Part shown: positions 41,824 to 51,892 of the stretch, one piece after another | Layout: each line of letters begins with the position of its first letter | Numbering within the stretch: the stretch's first letter is position 1 | DNA from: Alphaproteobacteria bacterium UBA4588 | GTDB taxonomy: Bacteria; Pseudomonadota; Alphaproteobacteria; Rhodobacterales; Rhodobacteraceae | Direction: 5' to 3' | Assembly (NCBI GenBank): GCA_905182195.1 | Contig: CAJJAW010000002.1 | Span: forward strand, 62,001 to 126,000 | DNA: 64,000 bases | The notes under the pieces: generated by a model | What the model saw: only the letters and a program-made list of their open reading frames with translations | Told to the model about the DNA's origin: nothing | Databases searched by the model: none | Program-made: the position numbers and the translations under genes

Positions 41824-42569
41824 CAGATTTTCTCCAAAGCTTTATCAAGCCAGCCTAAAAAACCTTTTTGAGTTTTGGCCACTGGCTCCAAATAGGGTGC
41901 CAAAATATCAAATTCAGGGATAACATCTTTGGGACGTGGGGGTAGGTATTTGTTGACAGGTTTGGTACCCAATTCTGGCATCAAATCCATCCCGCCACGC
42001 GCTGCCACCAATTCCGATACCTCCGAGGTTTCATCTCCCAGATCGCCAAAATGCCGCGCGCCCGAAGGACAGGTGCGCACGCAGGAGGGGACCCGGTCCA
42101 CCTCAGGCAAGTTCTCATTGTAGATGCGGTCCACGCAGAGTGTACATTTTTTCATCACGCCAGCAGCCTGATCCATCTCACGTGCGCCATAGGGACAAGC
42201 CCACGCACAAAGCCCACAACCAATGCAAGCGTCTTCATTTACTAAAACAATCCCATCCTCCTGGCGCTTATAGCTCGCACCCGTCGGGCAAACGGTGACA
42301 CAGGGCGCGTCCTCACAATGTAGACAAGATTTAGGGAAATGGATCAGCTGCGCCGGACCCGACTCTGGCTGCACCTCATAGGAGTGCACTCGGTTTAGGA
42401 AGGTTCCCGAAGGGTCGGCGCCATAGGCATCCTGATCAGACAGCGGCACGCCATAGTTTTCTGTATTCCAGCCTTTGCAAGAAACCACACAGGCATGACA
42501 GCCCACACACGTATCCAAATCAATGACTAGCCCCAGTTTTTTCTGGGTAGTTTTAGGTAGGGTTGTCAT
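41823..42569 (-). CDS. soeB: Sulfite dehydrogenase iron-sulfur subunit
   Basis: Ferredoxin-like protein of about 248 residues with four 4Fe-4S motifs (CVGCHACVVSC, CLHCEDAPCVTVCP, CIGCGLCAWACP, CTLCVDR). It relays electrons from SoeA to SoeC. The ATG at 42569 has a GGGAG site; the TTG just before it is ignored. The start lies inside the last codons of the upstream hydrolase gene (17-base overlap), so translation is probably coupled. Confidence 0.85.
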   Translation of the reverse strand: MTTLPKTTQKKLGLVIDLDTCVGCHACVVSCKGWNTENYGVPLSDQDAYGADPSGTFLNRVHSYEVQPESGPAQLIHFPKSCLHCEDAPCVTVCPTGASYKRQEDGIVLVNEDACIGCGLCAWACPYGAREMDQAAGVMKKCTLCVDRIYNENLPEVDRVPSCVRTCPSGARHFGDLGDETSEVSELVAARGGMDLMPELGTKPVNKYLPPRPKDVIPEFDILAPYLEPVAKTQKGFLGWLDKALEKI

Positions 42570-43587
42570 CAAAAACTCCCTGTTTTGAATTTGGTTTTGT
42601 CCCTCTTAAAAGGGAATTGGTGGCATTTTTTAAAATGCGCAGGTCAGACACAGTTAATAAATCCAGCCCCGCCTTAGGATGGTCACCCTTGCCCCCCACC
42701 CCGTTCGGTCCCCCTAGTGAGTTAGTGGTTGCCGGCTGGCCAGAAAAACACTGGCCAGCAAACTCTGCAAGATCTGCATTAAAGGCTTCAGGCTCCTCCC
42801 AAAAGGGGGAATGGCCCGATTTATGATAGAGTTGACCCCGGGCGTTAGCAAAATGCTCCAAAGCCTCTTCTCCCATATCAGAGGGAGCCAAACGCTCATG
42901 GACACCCCAAGCCACCCAACAGGGTTTGGTGGTAGCCTCTGCCACCGCCCGACGATCTTCCTGGCGTAAACGCGCCGCGGCACGCACCTGTGGCGGCACC
43001 AACATATTATAACCTACAGCCTTAGCTATCACCGCAGCCTCAGGTTTTTGATGAAAACAAACATCAACGAAGGCGAGTACAGCCGCCAAGTTTTCAGCCA
43101 GATCGTTAGAATACATCCCAGAGGCTTTAGCAGGAAGGTCATTGCGCACCTGTGCCGCCGAGGGCGGCAGATGCCTACCAGTTGTGATCGATGAGCCAAT
43201 TAAGCCTACACCGGCCAATGCTGCATCCCCGAAATGTTCCAGATAGTCCATAACAACCCAGCCCCCCATTGACCAACCCACCATCAACGGAGATTTCAAA
43301 TCGAGAGTTTGAATAATCTTTTGCATATCCTCAGCCCAGGGGCGACTGTTATTGTAACACGCCGGGTCCAAAGGCTTGTCAGATTGACCATGACCCCGCA
43401 GATCGGGCAGGATCAACCGAAACCTTCCCGCCAATACCGCTTGACGTTCAAACGACAGATGACATTGCGACCAGCCATGCACCAAGATGATAGTAGGCGC
43501 GTTCTTTGGCCCCAGATCACGCACGTGCAGCTGCACACCGCCATGGCCTACTATGTGGTGGCTGCGAGTCACTTGCCCACTTTCCAC
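42553..43587 (-). CDS. Alpha/beta hydrolase inside the soe operon
   Basis: Protein of 344 residues. Residues 1 to about 270 form a standard hydrolase: ILVHGWSQCHLSF (oxyanion), VGWSMGGWV (nucleophile Ser) and YHKSGHSPFWEEPEAF (catalytic His). The final ~70 residues (glycine/asparagine-rich, low complexity) do not belong to the fold and look like spacer that is now translated. It overlaps soeA by 19 bases and soeB by 17, so it is an integral operon member. Its substrate is unknown. It could act on an acyl or sulfonate-ester intermediate, or be a passenger. Confidence 0.85.
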   Translation of the reverse strand: MESGQVTRSHHIVGHGGVQLHVRDLGPKNAPTIILVHGWSQCHLSFERQAVLAGRFRLILPDLRGHGQSDKPLDPACYNNSRPWAEDMQKIIQTLDLKSPLMVGWSMGGWVVMDYLEHFGDAALAGVGLIGSSITTGRHLPPSAAQVRNDLPAKASGMYSNDLAENLAAVLAFVDVCFHQKPEAAVIAKAVGYNMLVPPQVRAAARLRQEDRRAVAEATTKPCWVAWGVHERLAPSDMGEEALEHFANARGQLYHKSGHSPFWEEPEAFNADLAEFAGQCFSGQPATTNSLGGPNGVGGKGDHPKAGLDLLTVSDLRILKNATNSLLRGTKPNSKQGVFDDNPT

Positions 43588-46379
43588 GCCAGATCTTTCG
43601 GCCCCTGCCCCACGGGTGACTTAATCGGGGGTAATTCTGGAGAACATTCATCAGGCGCTTCGCAAGCTTCAATCTTGACCCTCAGATCAAACCAAGCAGC
43701 CTGCCCAGTCACAGGGTCAGAGTTCGACCAACGCATGCCGTCACCCTTCTCAGGCATCAGCTCATGGATTAGGTGATTGAGCAAAAAGCCTTTGGTAGCC
43801 TCTGGCGCTTTTTCGTCCAATGCCCATGCACCTTTGCGTTTGCCAATGGCATTCCAGGTCCAGACGGTATTTTCATTTAAAGCCGCCATATGGGCTACAG
43901 GCACCACGATGGCACCATGAGCAGAGGTCACACGCGCCCAGTCACCTTCAGAAAAGCCGTTAACCTCCCAAATCTTGGTAGGTACAAACAGCGGATTTTG
44001 TCCATGGATTTGGCGTAGCCAAGCGTTCTGAGTTCCCCAGCTGTGATACATCGCCATTGGACGTTGGGTCAGGGCATGAACGTTGAACTCAGAAGTGTCG
44101 ACATTCTCATCCTCAAATGGCGCGTACCATATAGGTAGGGGATCCAAGGTTTCCTTGATCCGTTCCCGTAAATGTTCGGGTGGTTGCCGATCACCGTGGC
44201 CTTCTGCTGCTAATTGAAATTTACGCATCGGCTCAGAATAGATATCAAACAGGTATGGCTGCGGCGCGTCATAGATGCCAATTTTTACTGCCCAATCTTG
44301 ATAGGCCACATTCCAAGGCTTATAGTAATTTGCACCATCAGGCACGTGAATTTCATAAAAGCCACCGTTGTCGATGTAAGACTGCATCTGATCTAAGTTA
44401 GGCTTGCCACGCCCTTCTTCTTTGCCATCCTCACCACGGAAACCAATCAGTGGGCCCACACCCGGGCGGCGCTCATGGTTCACAATGTAATCGGCATAGT
44501 CTTTATATTTGGCCGAGCCATCTTCATTCACAAAGCCCTTCAGCCCCATGCGCGCGCCCAAGTCTACCAACACAGATTGGAAGCCCCGCACATCGCGGTC
44601 CGGCTCCACCACCGGCCAGCGGATGCTGTCGGCGGCACCATCAGCCTCACAAATTGGTCGGTCTAAAAGCGAAATACAGTCATGACGCTCAAGGTAGGTG
44701 GTGTCGGGCAAGATTAGATCGGCATAGGCCACCATCTCAGAGGAGTAGGCATCAGAATAGATGATCTTGGGGATCACATAATCGCCGTTTTCATCCTTGT
44801 CAGTCAGCATCTTCATCATGCCACCCGTGTTCATGGAACTGTTCCAGCTCATATTTGCCATATACATAAAGAGGACGTCGATCTTATAGGGATCACCCGC
44901 GTAAGCGTTAGAGATCACCATATGCATCAATCCATGGGCTGACATTGGGTTTTCCCAAGTATAGGCCTTATCAATGCGCGCCGGGCTGCCATCCTCTTTT
45001 AGACACAAATCGTCCGGCCCCTGAACATAACCCAAATGCGGGCCGTCCAGTGCGGCCCCAGGCGTCACCTTGTAGTGCGGTTTTGGGTGGGCTGAAACAG
45101 GTTTTGGATACGGGGGCTTGAAGCGGAATCCGCCAGGAACTTCAACTGTGCCAAGGATGATTTGCAACAGGTGCAAACTACGGCAGGTCTGAAAGCCGTT
45201 GGAATGGGCCGAAACGCCGCGCATCGCGTGAAATGAGACCGGACGACCAATCATTGTCTTGTGCTTGTTTCCTCTAAAATCAGTCCAAGGTTGGTCTAAC
45301 TCAAAAGACTCGTCAAATGCCACGCGTGCCAAATCGGCTGCAATCGCACGAATGCGTTCTGCGGCGATACCGCAGCGCCGCGCCACATTCTCAGGCGCAT
45401 ATTTATCTGACATATAGCGCTCTGCCAGATGCTGAAATACAGTACGATGACCTTTGTAGGTAGCGGCCAAATCTGGGGTAATGCCTTTGCTATCAAAGGC
45501 CACCGGCTTGCCAGTTTTACGATCAATTACAATCAGCTTGCCATCTTGACCGCGCAGAAGCAGGCCCTTGTTTGGGCCATCGGTGTTGTCCACTAGCGCG
45601 GGCGCGTTAGTCAGTTGTGCCAAATAATTGAGATCAACCTTACCAGCCTTCAGAAGCAGATGCACCATCGACAGGATAAACAGGCCATCGGTGCCAGGCG
45701 TAATGCCGACCCATTCATCAGCTATCGCGTTATATCCGGTGCGGATTGGGTTCACGCCAATCACTTTGGCACCGCGCTCCTTCAGCTTACCCAACCCCAT
45801 TTTGATCGGGTTGCTATCGTGGTCTTCCGCCACACCAAATAGCATAAACAATTTAGTGCGGTCCCAATCTGGTTGGCCAAACTCCCAAAAAGAACCACCC
45901 ATTGTATAGATGCCACCAGCAGCCATATTTACAGAACAAAACCCACCGTGGGCAGCATAGTTGGGCGTACCAAAACCTTGCGCCCAAAAAGAGGTGAAGC
46001 TTTGCGATTGATCACGGCCTGTAAAAAATGCCAATTTTTCAGGGTTTTCTTTGTGGACTGGCTCCAGCCAATCCTGTGTTAATTGCAGGGCTTCATCCCA
46101 CGATATTTCTTCAAATTCACCGGAACCACGTTCCCCAACCCGTTTGAGCGGCGCGCGCAAACGTGAAGGCGCGTTTACCTGCATAATTCCAGCCGACCCT
46201 TTGGCGCAGAGGACGCCCTTATTAACTGGATGATCGCGGTTGCCCTCAATGTAGGCAACTTTCCCCTCTTTCATATGCACATCAATCCCGCAGCGGCAGG
46301 CGCACATGTAGCAGGTGGTCTTGCGGATCTCGTCACTCACTCTAGGTGATAAGTTCAATTTTGGTTGTTCAAATCCCAT
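43569..46379 (-). CDS. soeA: Molybdopterin oxidoreductase, sulfite dehydrogenase catalytic subunit
   Basis: Molybdo-bis-PGD enzyme of 936 residues. An N-terminal 4Fe-4S motif reads TCYMCACRCG with a later VLCAKG cysteine. A candidate molybdenum-ligand cysteine is in HGGFCSVNMAAG. There is no Tat signal (the start MGFEQPKLNLSPRVSD is plain), so it is cytoplasmic, as described for SoeABC of Allochromatium and of roseobacters. Downstream of xsc, it would oxidise the sulfite released by Xsc to sulfate. A DMSO or thiosulfate reductase role is the alternative, but the context argues against it. It starts 25 bases after pta. Confidence 0.83.
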   Translation of the reverse strand: MGFEQPKLNLSPRVSDEIRKTTCYMCACRCGIDVHMKEGKVAYIEGNRDHPVNKGVLCAKGSAGIMQVNAPSRLRAPLKRVGERGSGEFEEISWDEALQLTQDWLEPVHKENPEKLAFFTGRDQSQSFTSFWAQGFGTPNYAAHGGFCSVNMAAGGIYTMGGSFWEFGQPDWDRTKLFMLFGVAEDHDSNPIKMGLGKLKERGAKVIGVNPIRTGYNAIADEWVGITPGTDGLFILSMVHLLLKAGKVDLNYLAQLTNAPALVDNTDGPNKGLLLRGQDGKLIVIDRKTGKPVAFDSKGITPDLAATYKGHRTVFQHLAERYMSDKYAPENVARRCGIAAERIRAIAADLARVAFDESFELDQPWTDFRGNKHKTMIGRPVSFHAMRGVSAHSNGFQTCRSLHLLQIILGTVEVPGGFRFKPPYPKPVSAHPKPHYKVTPGAALDGPHLGYVQGPDDLCLKEDGSPARIDKAYTWENPMSAHGLMHMVISNAYAGDPYKIDVLFMYMANMSWNSSMNTGGMMKMLTDKDENGDYVIPKIIYSDAYSSEMVAYADLILPDTTYLERHDCISLLDRPICEADGAADSIRWPVVEPDRDVRGFQSVLVDLGARMGLKGFVNEDGSAKYKDYADYIVNHERRPGVGPLIGFRGEDGKEEGRGKPNLDQMQSYIDNGGFYEIHVPDGANYYKPWNVAYQDWAVKIGIYDAPQPYLFDIYSEPMRKFQLAAEGHGDRQPPEHLRERIKETLDPLPIWYAPFEDENVDTSEFNVHALTQRPMAMYHSWGTQNAWLRQIHGQNPLFVPTKIWEVNGFSEGDWARVTSAHGAIVVPVAHMAALNENTVWTWNAIGKRKGAWALDEKAPEATKGFLLNHLIHELMPEKGDGMRWSNSDPVTGQAAWFDLRVKIEACEAPDECSPELPPIKSPVGQGPKDLAWKVGK

Positions 46380-46404
46380 AAAAGGACCCCTTGTTGCCTG
46401 CTGG

Positions 46405-47415
46405 TCAGGTATTTTTTGCAGCGGATTGTGCCACTGTAACAGAAATCATATCGATGATGTCGCTAGCGGTGCATCCACGGGACAAGTCATTCGCAGGCTT
46501 TGAAAGCCCTTGCAAGATCGGCCCAATTGCCCTGGCGCCACCAAAGCGTTGTGCTATTTTATAGCCAATATTTCCCGCATCAAGATTGGGAAACACAAAG
46601 ACATTAGCTTGGCCAGCCACCGGGGAGGCGGGCGCCTTGGTAGCCCCAACGGAAGGCACTATAGCGGCATCAAATTGCAATTCACCGTCAACTGCAAGCT
46701 CCGGGCGTAAACTGCGCACCATAGCTGTGGCCTCAACCACTTTGGTGACACTAGGGTGTTTGGCACTGCCTCGGGTGGAGAAGGAAAGCATCGCAATTTT
46801 GGGGTCAATTCCGGTTAAACTTTGCATAGAACCGGCTGCAGCAATCGCAATGTCCGCTAACTCTTCAGCGGTTGGATCAATAACCAACCCACAATCTGCG
46901 AAGACATTCAATTGACTTGGTAGGTCGGGGCGGTCTTCAAATAACATAAAGAAAAACGAGGACAGAAGCTTGGTTTTTGGGGCAGTTCCGATCACCTTAA
47001 GTGCGGCGCGAATTATGTCCGGCGTCGAATAGACGGCCCCGCCAATGGTTCCATCTGCATCTCCCGCCGCCACCATTGCTGCTGCAAAGAAATTAGGTTG
47101 CGATAGCTCTGCGCGTGCTTTGCCTGGGGTCATTCCTTTTGCGGCACGCTTTTGCACGTAGTCCTCAACGTAGTCCACGAGACGCGCACTAGTGGAGGGG
47201 TCTTCTATTGTGATGTCACCGACAACTGCACCAGCGGCGTTTAGAGCCGCGCTCACCACATCCACCTCACCCACACAAATAATCTTTGCTAAATTAGAAA
47301 CAGAGGCTGCAACTGCGGCCTCTGCAACCCGGGGGTCAGCACCCTCGCTGAGTACGATTGTAGGTTTGACGTCCGAGGTGACGGCAAGTATTTCTCGAAA
47401 TGCCGTCACACTCAA
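46405..47415 (-). CDS. pta: Phosphate acetyltransferase
   Basis: Converts acetyl phosphate, the other product of Xsc, to acetyl-CoA. 336 residues, full length for the short Pta. Family motifs include [27 protein letters not shown] and a C-terminal [18 protein letters not shown]. It starts five bases after xsc stops, so the two are co-translated from one message. Confidence 0.92.
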   Translation of the reverse strand: MSVTAFREILAVTSDVKPTIVLSEGADPRVAEAAVAASVSNLAKIICVGEVDVVSAALNAAGAVVGDITIEDPSTSARLVDYVEDYVQKRAAKGMTPGKARAELSQPNFFAAAMVAAGDADGTIGGAVYSTPDIIRAALKVIGTAPKTKLLSSFFFMLFEDRPDLPSQLNVFADCGLVIDPTAEELADIAIAAAGSMQSLTGIDPKIAMLSFSTRGSAKHPSVTKVVEATAMVRSLRPELAVDGELQFDAAIVPSVGATKAPASPVAGQANVFVFPNLDAGNIGYKIAQRFGGARAIGPILQGLSKPANDLSRGCTASDIIDMISVTVAQSAAKNT

Positions 47416-47420
47416 CTCCT

Positions 47421-49190
47421 CTATTCTGCGGCCATATCTGCAGCTGTAACACCGGCCACCTGAACAGGCTTTTTCATCGCGTCACGACGGAATGGTTCGC
47501 CTAGTTCTTGATTCAAGATCACCTCAATGACGGTCGTTTTGTTATTTTCCATCTGGTCTTTGATCGCTTGGTTCAACACAGCTGTCAGCTGATCCATAGT
47601 TTGAACCTGAACACCCAGAAGGCCACATGCCTGCGCAATACCAGCGTAAGATACCTTCGTATCCAGCTCAGTGCCCACGAAGTTGTCGTCAAACCACAGT
47701 GTTGAGTTGCGCTTTTCAGCCCCCCACTGATAGTTTCGAAATACAATCTGTGTCACTGCTGGCCATTCATCACGGCCGATGGCTGTCAGCTCATTGACGG
47801 CGATCCCAAAGGCGCCATCACCTGCAAAACCCACAACAGGCACAAGTGGCTGGCCAATTTTGGCACCAACAATTGATGGCAAGCCATAGCCACATGGACC
47901 AAACAGACCTGGCGCAAGATATTTGCGACCTTCGTCAAAGGAAGGATAGGCATTACCAATGGCACAGTTATTGCCAATATCTGAAGAGATGATTGCATTC
48001 TTAGGCAACGCTGATTGAATAGCACGCCAGGCCATGCGAGGAGACATCCAATCAGGCTTGTCCGCCCGTGCGCGTTGGTTCCAAGTTGTGCCCGGATCAT
48101 CGTCTTCGTGATCCATCGAGGTCAGCTCTTGTGCCCAAGCGGATTTGGTTGTGGCTATCAGATTTTTACGATCTTCGCGACCCGCGTCACCAGCACTGTC
48201 TGTCAGACGAGCCAAGATTCCCTGAGCCACTTTCTTTGCATCACCAATGATGCCGACGGCAACTGGCTTAGTGAGACCAATACGGTCTGGGTTAATATCA
48301 ACTTGGATAATTTTTGCATTAGTTGGCCAATAATCGATACCGTAACCTGGCAAGGTTGAGAACGGGTTAAGCCGCGTGCCCAAAGCCAAAACGACATCAG
48401 CCCGTGAGATCAATTCCATACCAGCTTTTGAGCCATTATAACCCAAAGGACCTGCGAACAAAGGATGCGAGCCCGGGAATGCGTCATTGTGCTGATAGCC
48501 CACGCAAACCGGCGCATCCAAACGCTCAGCCAAGGCAGCCACGGCGTCAAAAGCATCGGCCAAAACGACACCAGCACCATTTAGGATAACTGGGAATTTT
48601 GCATTTGAAATCAGCGCTGCGGCTTCAGCTACCGCATCATCTCCCCCCTGCGGGCGCTCAAATGCTACAATCTTTGGAAGCTCAATATCAACCACTTGCG
48701 TCCACATATCGCGTGGGATGTTAATCTGAGCTGGGGCAGATGCACGATGGGCTTGCATAATGACACGGCTCAAAACTTCTGCGACCCGGGTTGGGTCACG
48801 CACTTCTTCTTGATAAGCAACCATATCTTCAAACAATTTCATTTGTTCAACTTCTTGAAAGCCGCCTTGGCCGATTGTCTTATTGGCAGCTTGAGGCGTG
48901 ACCAACAGCAAAGGTGTGTGGTTCCAATAGGCAGTTTTGACAGCGGTCACAAAATTGGTAATGCCTGGACCGTTTTGCGCAATCATCATGGACATTTCGC
49001 CTGTTGCGCGCGTGTAGCCATCGGCCATCATCCCGGCAGAGCCTTCATGGGCACAATCCCAAAACATGATCCCAGCTTTCGGGAAAATATCAGAAATGGG
49101 CATCATGGCAGAGCCAATGATACCAAATGCGTGACGAATACCATGCATTTGAAGCGTTTTTACAAATGCTTCTTCGGTGGTCATTTTCAT
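47421..49190 (-). CDS. xsc: Sulfoacetaldehyde acetyltransferase
   Basis: Thiamine-diphosphate enzyme of 589 residues: sulfoacetaldehyde plus phosphate gives acetyl phosphate and sulfite. The N-terminal cofactor Glu is in [13 protein letters not shown], and the ThDP/metal region is [21 protein letters not shown] followed by the Xsc-typical [11 protein letters not shown]. The ATG has an AAGGAG site seven bases upstream. A direct-repeat element (49268-49323) lies about 100 bases before the start and matches elements at tpa and tauR. Confidence 0.95.
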   Translation of the reverse strand: MKMTTEEAFVKTLQMHGIRHAFGIIGSAMMPISDIFPKAGIMFWDCAHEGSAGMMADGYTRATGEMSMMIAQNGPGITNFVTAVKTAYWNHTPLLLVTPQAANKTIGQGGFQEVEQMKLFEDMVAYQEEVRDPTRVAEVLSRVIMQAHRASAPAQINIPRDMWTQVVDIELPKIVAFERPQGGDDAVAEAAALISNAKFPVILNGAGVVLADAFDAVAALAERLDAPVCVGYQHNDAFPGSHPLFAGPLGYNGSKAGMELISRADVVLALGTRLNPFSTLPGYGIDYWPTNAKIIQVDINPDRIGLTKPVAVGIIGDAKKVAQGILARLTDSAGDAGREDRKNLIATTKSAWAQELTSMDHEDDDPGTTWNQRARADKPDWMSPRMAWRAIQSALPKNAIISSDIGNNCAIGNAYPSFDEGRKYLAPGLFGPCGYGLPSIVGAKIGQPLVPVVGFAGDGAFGIAVNELTAIGRDEWPAVTQIVFRNYQWGAEKRNSTLWFDDNFVGTELDTKVSYAGIAQACGLLGVQVQTMDQLTAVLNQAIKDQMENNKTTVIEVILNQELGEPFRRDAMKKPVQVAGVTAADMAAE

Positions 49191-49267
49191 TTGTCAGCTC
49201 CTTAAAAGCATTATAGTGCCACGAGAATCCCCCACAGCAAATCTGAAGTTCTAATTCTGCCTTTGTA

Positions 49268-49323
49268 CTAGGGCATACGCAATGACATATTTAGGGCCAG
49301 TTACCACCCTCGGGTAAGGCCAA
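49268..49323 (-). promoter_or_regulatory. Putative TauR operator upstream of xsc
   Basis: On the minus strand, reading toward xsc: TTGGCCTTAC (49323-49314), CTGGCCCTAA (49300-49291) and a weaker TATGCCCTAG (49277-49268), each 23 bases after the last. The first two match the pair at tpa base for base except the last position of each. A TATAAT is present at 49215-49210, but it sits too close to the ATG to be a comfortable -10. Confidence 0.7.
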
Positions 49324-49785
49324 ATTTCAAATTAACCCCCTTAGTTAAATTTTGAGACCACTACTGCGCTAATTTAATGAACTAATCCACCGCAGGTGAC
49401 TGGAAGCCAAGAAAACATATTAAGCTATAATCATTTCTATCATATGAAAGTCGTCAAATTATGGCTGTGTCTTAGTACTCTAAGAAATAACTTTAAAAAC
49501 TATTCTCCTCAAGATTCCAATTGAGCCTCCCATCTCGCACAGTTCTGTTTTCGCCTGGGCAAGCGCTCAGATAGTCGAAGTTAGCTCGATAGAGCTTACA
49601 TCTAAAATTAATGCAACAATATCATTCAGTTTTATGATTGGCTGAAAAGCGCTAAACAGTGAAGGAAATGGTTGTACTGCACAGGTACTTACTTGCTGGA
49701 TAATGGTTTCCTCCTGTCAACTACTTGAGCTATCACAGATTGGCGTTTACCAACGGTGAAGAAAATTTCATTTTGGAGCTCAAAT
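49324..49785. other. Remaining xsc-metY intergenic region, no gene seen
   Basis: AT-rich spacer of about 460 bases. A 5-bp hairpin (TTCAG/CTGAA, 49625-49646) followed by GCTAAA recalls part of a SAM-II riboswitch, but the other conserved bases are missing. The promoter of metY must lie here. The plus-strand frame opening at 49756 runs straight into metY and adds nothing recognisable. Confidence 0.4.
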
Positions 49786-51096
49786 ATGGCCGATTACAAG
49801 TTTGACACCCTTTCGTTGCATGCCGGCCAAAGCCCCGACGCGCGCTTCGGGAGCCGCGCTGTCCCCATCCACCAGACCACGAGCTATGTGTTCGATAGTA
49901 CCGAACATGCAGCTGCGCTCTTTAATATGGAAATTGGTGGTCACATCTATTCTCGCTTGACCAATCCAACAGTGGCAGTTCTTGAACAAAGGTTGGCGGC
50001 ACTTGATGGTGGCGTAGCGGCCATTGCGACTGCCTCAGGTATGTCGGCATTATTTGTTACCGTTTTGGCTCTTTGCTCCGCGGGTGACCACATCGTGAGT
50101 TCGTCCCAAATGTATGGCGCTAATATCAACCTATTTGAACACACGCTAAAGCGTTACGGCATCGAGACAACCTTTGTGCCGCCGAACAACCCGACCGCCA
50201 TTGCGGAGGCTATCCGCCCAAATACCAAAATGGTATTTGGTGAGGTGATCGGTAATCCTGGCATGGATATCTTGGATGTACCTGCAATAGCCAAGATCAC
50301 TAACGCCGCAGGCATTCCCCTAGTGATTGATGCCACATTTAATACACCTTGGATGATAAAGCCCATTGAGCTGGGCGCAAATGTTGTCATACACTCTCTG
50401 ACCAAATGGATTGGTGGCCACGGTATTGCCCTAGGCGGTGCCGTCATTGATGGCGGTAACTTTGACTGGGGGCAGAACGACAAGTTTCCGACTCTCACCA
50501 CACCACATTTTGGCTACCAGGGAGCCATTCTATGGGAAGAGTTCGGCCCTGCCGCACTCTCAATACGCATCAGGACCGAAGGCATGATGAATGTGGGCCC
50601 CTGCATGTCGCCGCAGAATGCATTTTATATTTTGCAAGGGCTCGAAACCCTCGGACTACGCATGGAAAAGCACATGTCAAACACCAAAGAAATGTTGGAA
50701 TTTCTGGTTAATCATGAACAAATTTCCTGGGTCAAGCACCCCAGCCTGTCTGACCACCCCGACCATAAAGCTGCCATGCGTCTGATGCCAAAGGGCCAGG
50801 GCTCAATCATTACATGCGGCATCAAAGGTGGGCGCAACGCGGGACGGGCCTTTATCGAAGGTGTGCAATTGGCCAGCCACTTAGCAAATGTGGGCGACGC
50901 TAAAACCTTAGTTATTCATCCTGGCTCGACCACCCATTCACATCTTTCAGCAGATGCGATGGCATCTGCTGGCCTGACTGATGACTTGATCCGAATTTCG
51001 GTGGGCCTGGAGGATATCAAAGATCTCAAGGATGACTTTAAGCAGGCGCTACGTACCGCCGGCAAAGTGGCCTCTGCCAACGGAGGCGCAGCATGA
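49786..51096 (+). CDS. metY: O-acetylhomoserine sulfhydrylase
   Basis: PLP enzyme of about 436 residues making homocysteine (or methionine from methanethiol) out of O-acetylhomoserine. The N-terminus KFDTLSLHAGQSPDARFGSRAVP and the PLP lysine in VVIHSLTKWIGGHG are diagnostic, and the C-terminus RISVGLEDIKDLKDDF is the Cys/Met-metabolism signature. The start MADYKFD at 49786 is preferred over an ATG ten codons earlier. Its stop overlaps the next gene by four bases (ATGA). Confidence 0.93.
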   Translation: MADYKFDTLSLHAGQSPDARFGSRAVPIHQTTSYVFDSTEHAAALFNMEIGGHIYSRLTNPTVAVLEQRLAALDGGVAAIATASGMSALFVTVLALCSAGDHIVSSSQMYGANINLFEHTLKRYGIETTFVPPNNPTAIAEAIRPNTKMVFGEVIGNPGMDILDVPAIAKITNAAGIPLVIDATFNTPWMIKPIELGANVVIHSLTKWIGGHGIALGGAVIDGGNFDWGQNDKFPTLTTPHFGYQGAILWEEFGPAALSIRIRTEGMMNVGPCMSPQNAFYILQGLETLGLRMEKHMSNTKEMLEFLVNHEQISWVKHPSLSDHPDHKAAMRLMPKGQGSIITCGIKGGRNAGRAFIEGVQLASHLANVGDAKTLVIHPGSTTHSHLSADAMASAGLTDDLIRISVGLEDIKDLKDDFKQALRTAGKVASANGGAA

Positions 51097-51878
51097 AGAT
51101 TATACTGCATAATACAGAAATTTTCGCCTCCACCGGCGGTCGTAGCTTTGATGCTGCGGGTAGCGTTGTGATGTTTATCCACGGCTCTGGCCAGTCCCAC
51201 CTTGGTTTTATGTTGCAACACAGGTCCTTTGCAAATCGAGGTTGGCAATGCATCACGCCAGACATGCCCGGACATGGCTTATCCAAAGGAACCGCACTTA
51301 AAACGGTCGAGCTCATGGCCGATTGGTATGTGGATTTCATGCAGGCCATTGGGGTTACTAAAGTTACATTGGTTGGCCATTCCATGGGCGGCTTGATTGG
51401 GCTGGAATTGGCAAGCCGCTATCCACATCTGGTGTCCAAGGCCGCCTTTATCAGTACCGCTCTAGCTATTCCTGTCAATGATGCCTTGGTTGACTTGGCA
51501 GCCACCAAAGAGAGCGCAGCCATCGCTGCCATGATGGATTGGGGCCACGGTCCGTCCGGACACATTCACGAGCATACAATGCCGGGAACGTCTCATATGC
51601 AGTACGGCTCCCGCCTAATGGCAAGTAACGCGCCTGGTTCTCTGCATGCAGGCCTTGCAGCTTGCAATAAATACACCAACGGACCCACTGCTGCGGCAGC
51701 AGTGACCTGCTCCACACTCACGATAGTATGTGGCCAAGACCGAATGACGCCCCGTAAAACTGGATTAGCGCTACACGGCGCGCTAGGCGGTGAGTTGGTT
51801 GAGATACCCCACTCAGGCCACATGTCGATCACTGAACAACCTCTCGACGTCAACAAAGCCCTCCAGGCCTTTTTCTAA
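51093..51878 (+). CDS. Alpha/beta hydrolase coupled to metY
   Basis: Protein of 261 residues with FIHGSGQSHLGF (oxyanion), VGHSMGGLIGLEL (nucleophile) and IPHSGHMSITEQP (catalytic His). This is the peptidase S33/haloperoxidase-like hydrolase fold. The four-base overlap with metY and the 14-base gap to the next gene make a three-gene operon. It resembles homoserine O-acetyltransferase only at fold level and lacks its length, so I do not call it MetX. Confidence 0.85.
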   Translation: MKIILHNTEIFASTGGRSFDAAGSVVMFIHGSGQSHLGFMLQHRSFANRGWQCITPDMPGHGLSKGTALKTVELMADWYVDFMQAIGVTKVTLVGHSMGGLIGLELASRYPHLVSKAAFISTALAIPVNDALVDLAATKESAAIAAMMDWGHGPSGHIHEHTMPGTSHMQYGSRLMASNAPGSLHAGLAACNKYTNGPTAAAAVTCSTLTIVCGQDRMTPRKTGLALHGALGGELVEIPHSGHMSITEQPLDVNKALQAFF

Positions 51879-51892
51879 GAATCGAATACGGT

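Noticed and set aside
40951-46379. Calling this operon a DMSO reductase (dmsABC).
   Set aside because: The catalytic subunit has no Tat signal, and the operon follows xsc-pta, which makes sulfite; SoeABC fits better.
49625-49665. SAM-II-like riboswitch upstream of metY (hairpin plus GCTAAA).
   Set aside because: Most conserved SAM-II positions are missing and the distance to the gene is long.
49501-49700. Minus-strand reading of the xsc-metY spacer gives DVSSIELTSTI-stop-ALAQAKTELCEMGGSIGIL, faintly like a STAS domain.
   Set aside because: Too short, contains a stop and lacks a start or a clear family motif; may be chance.
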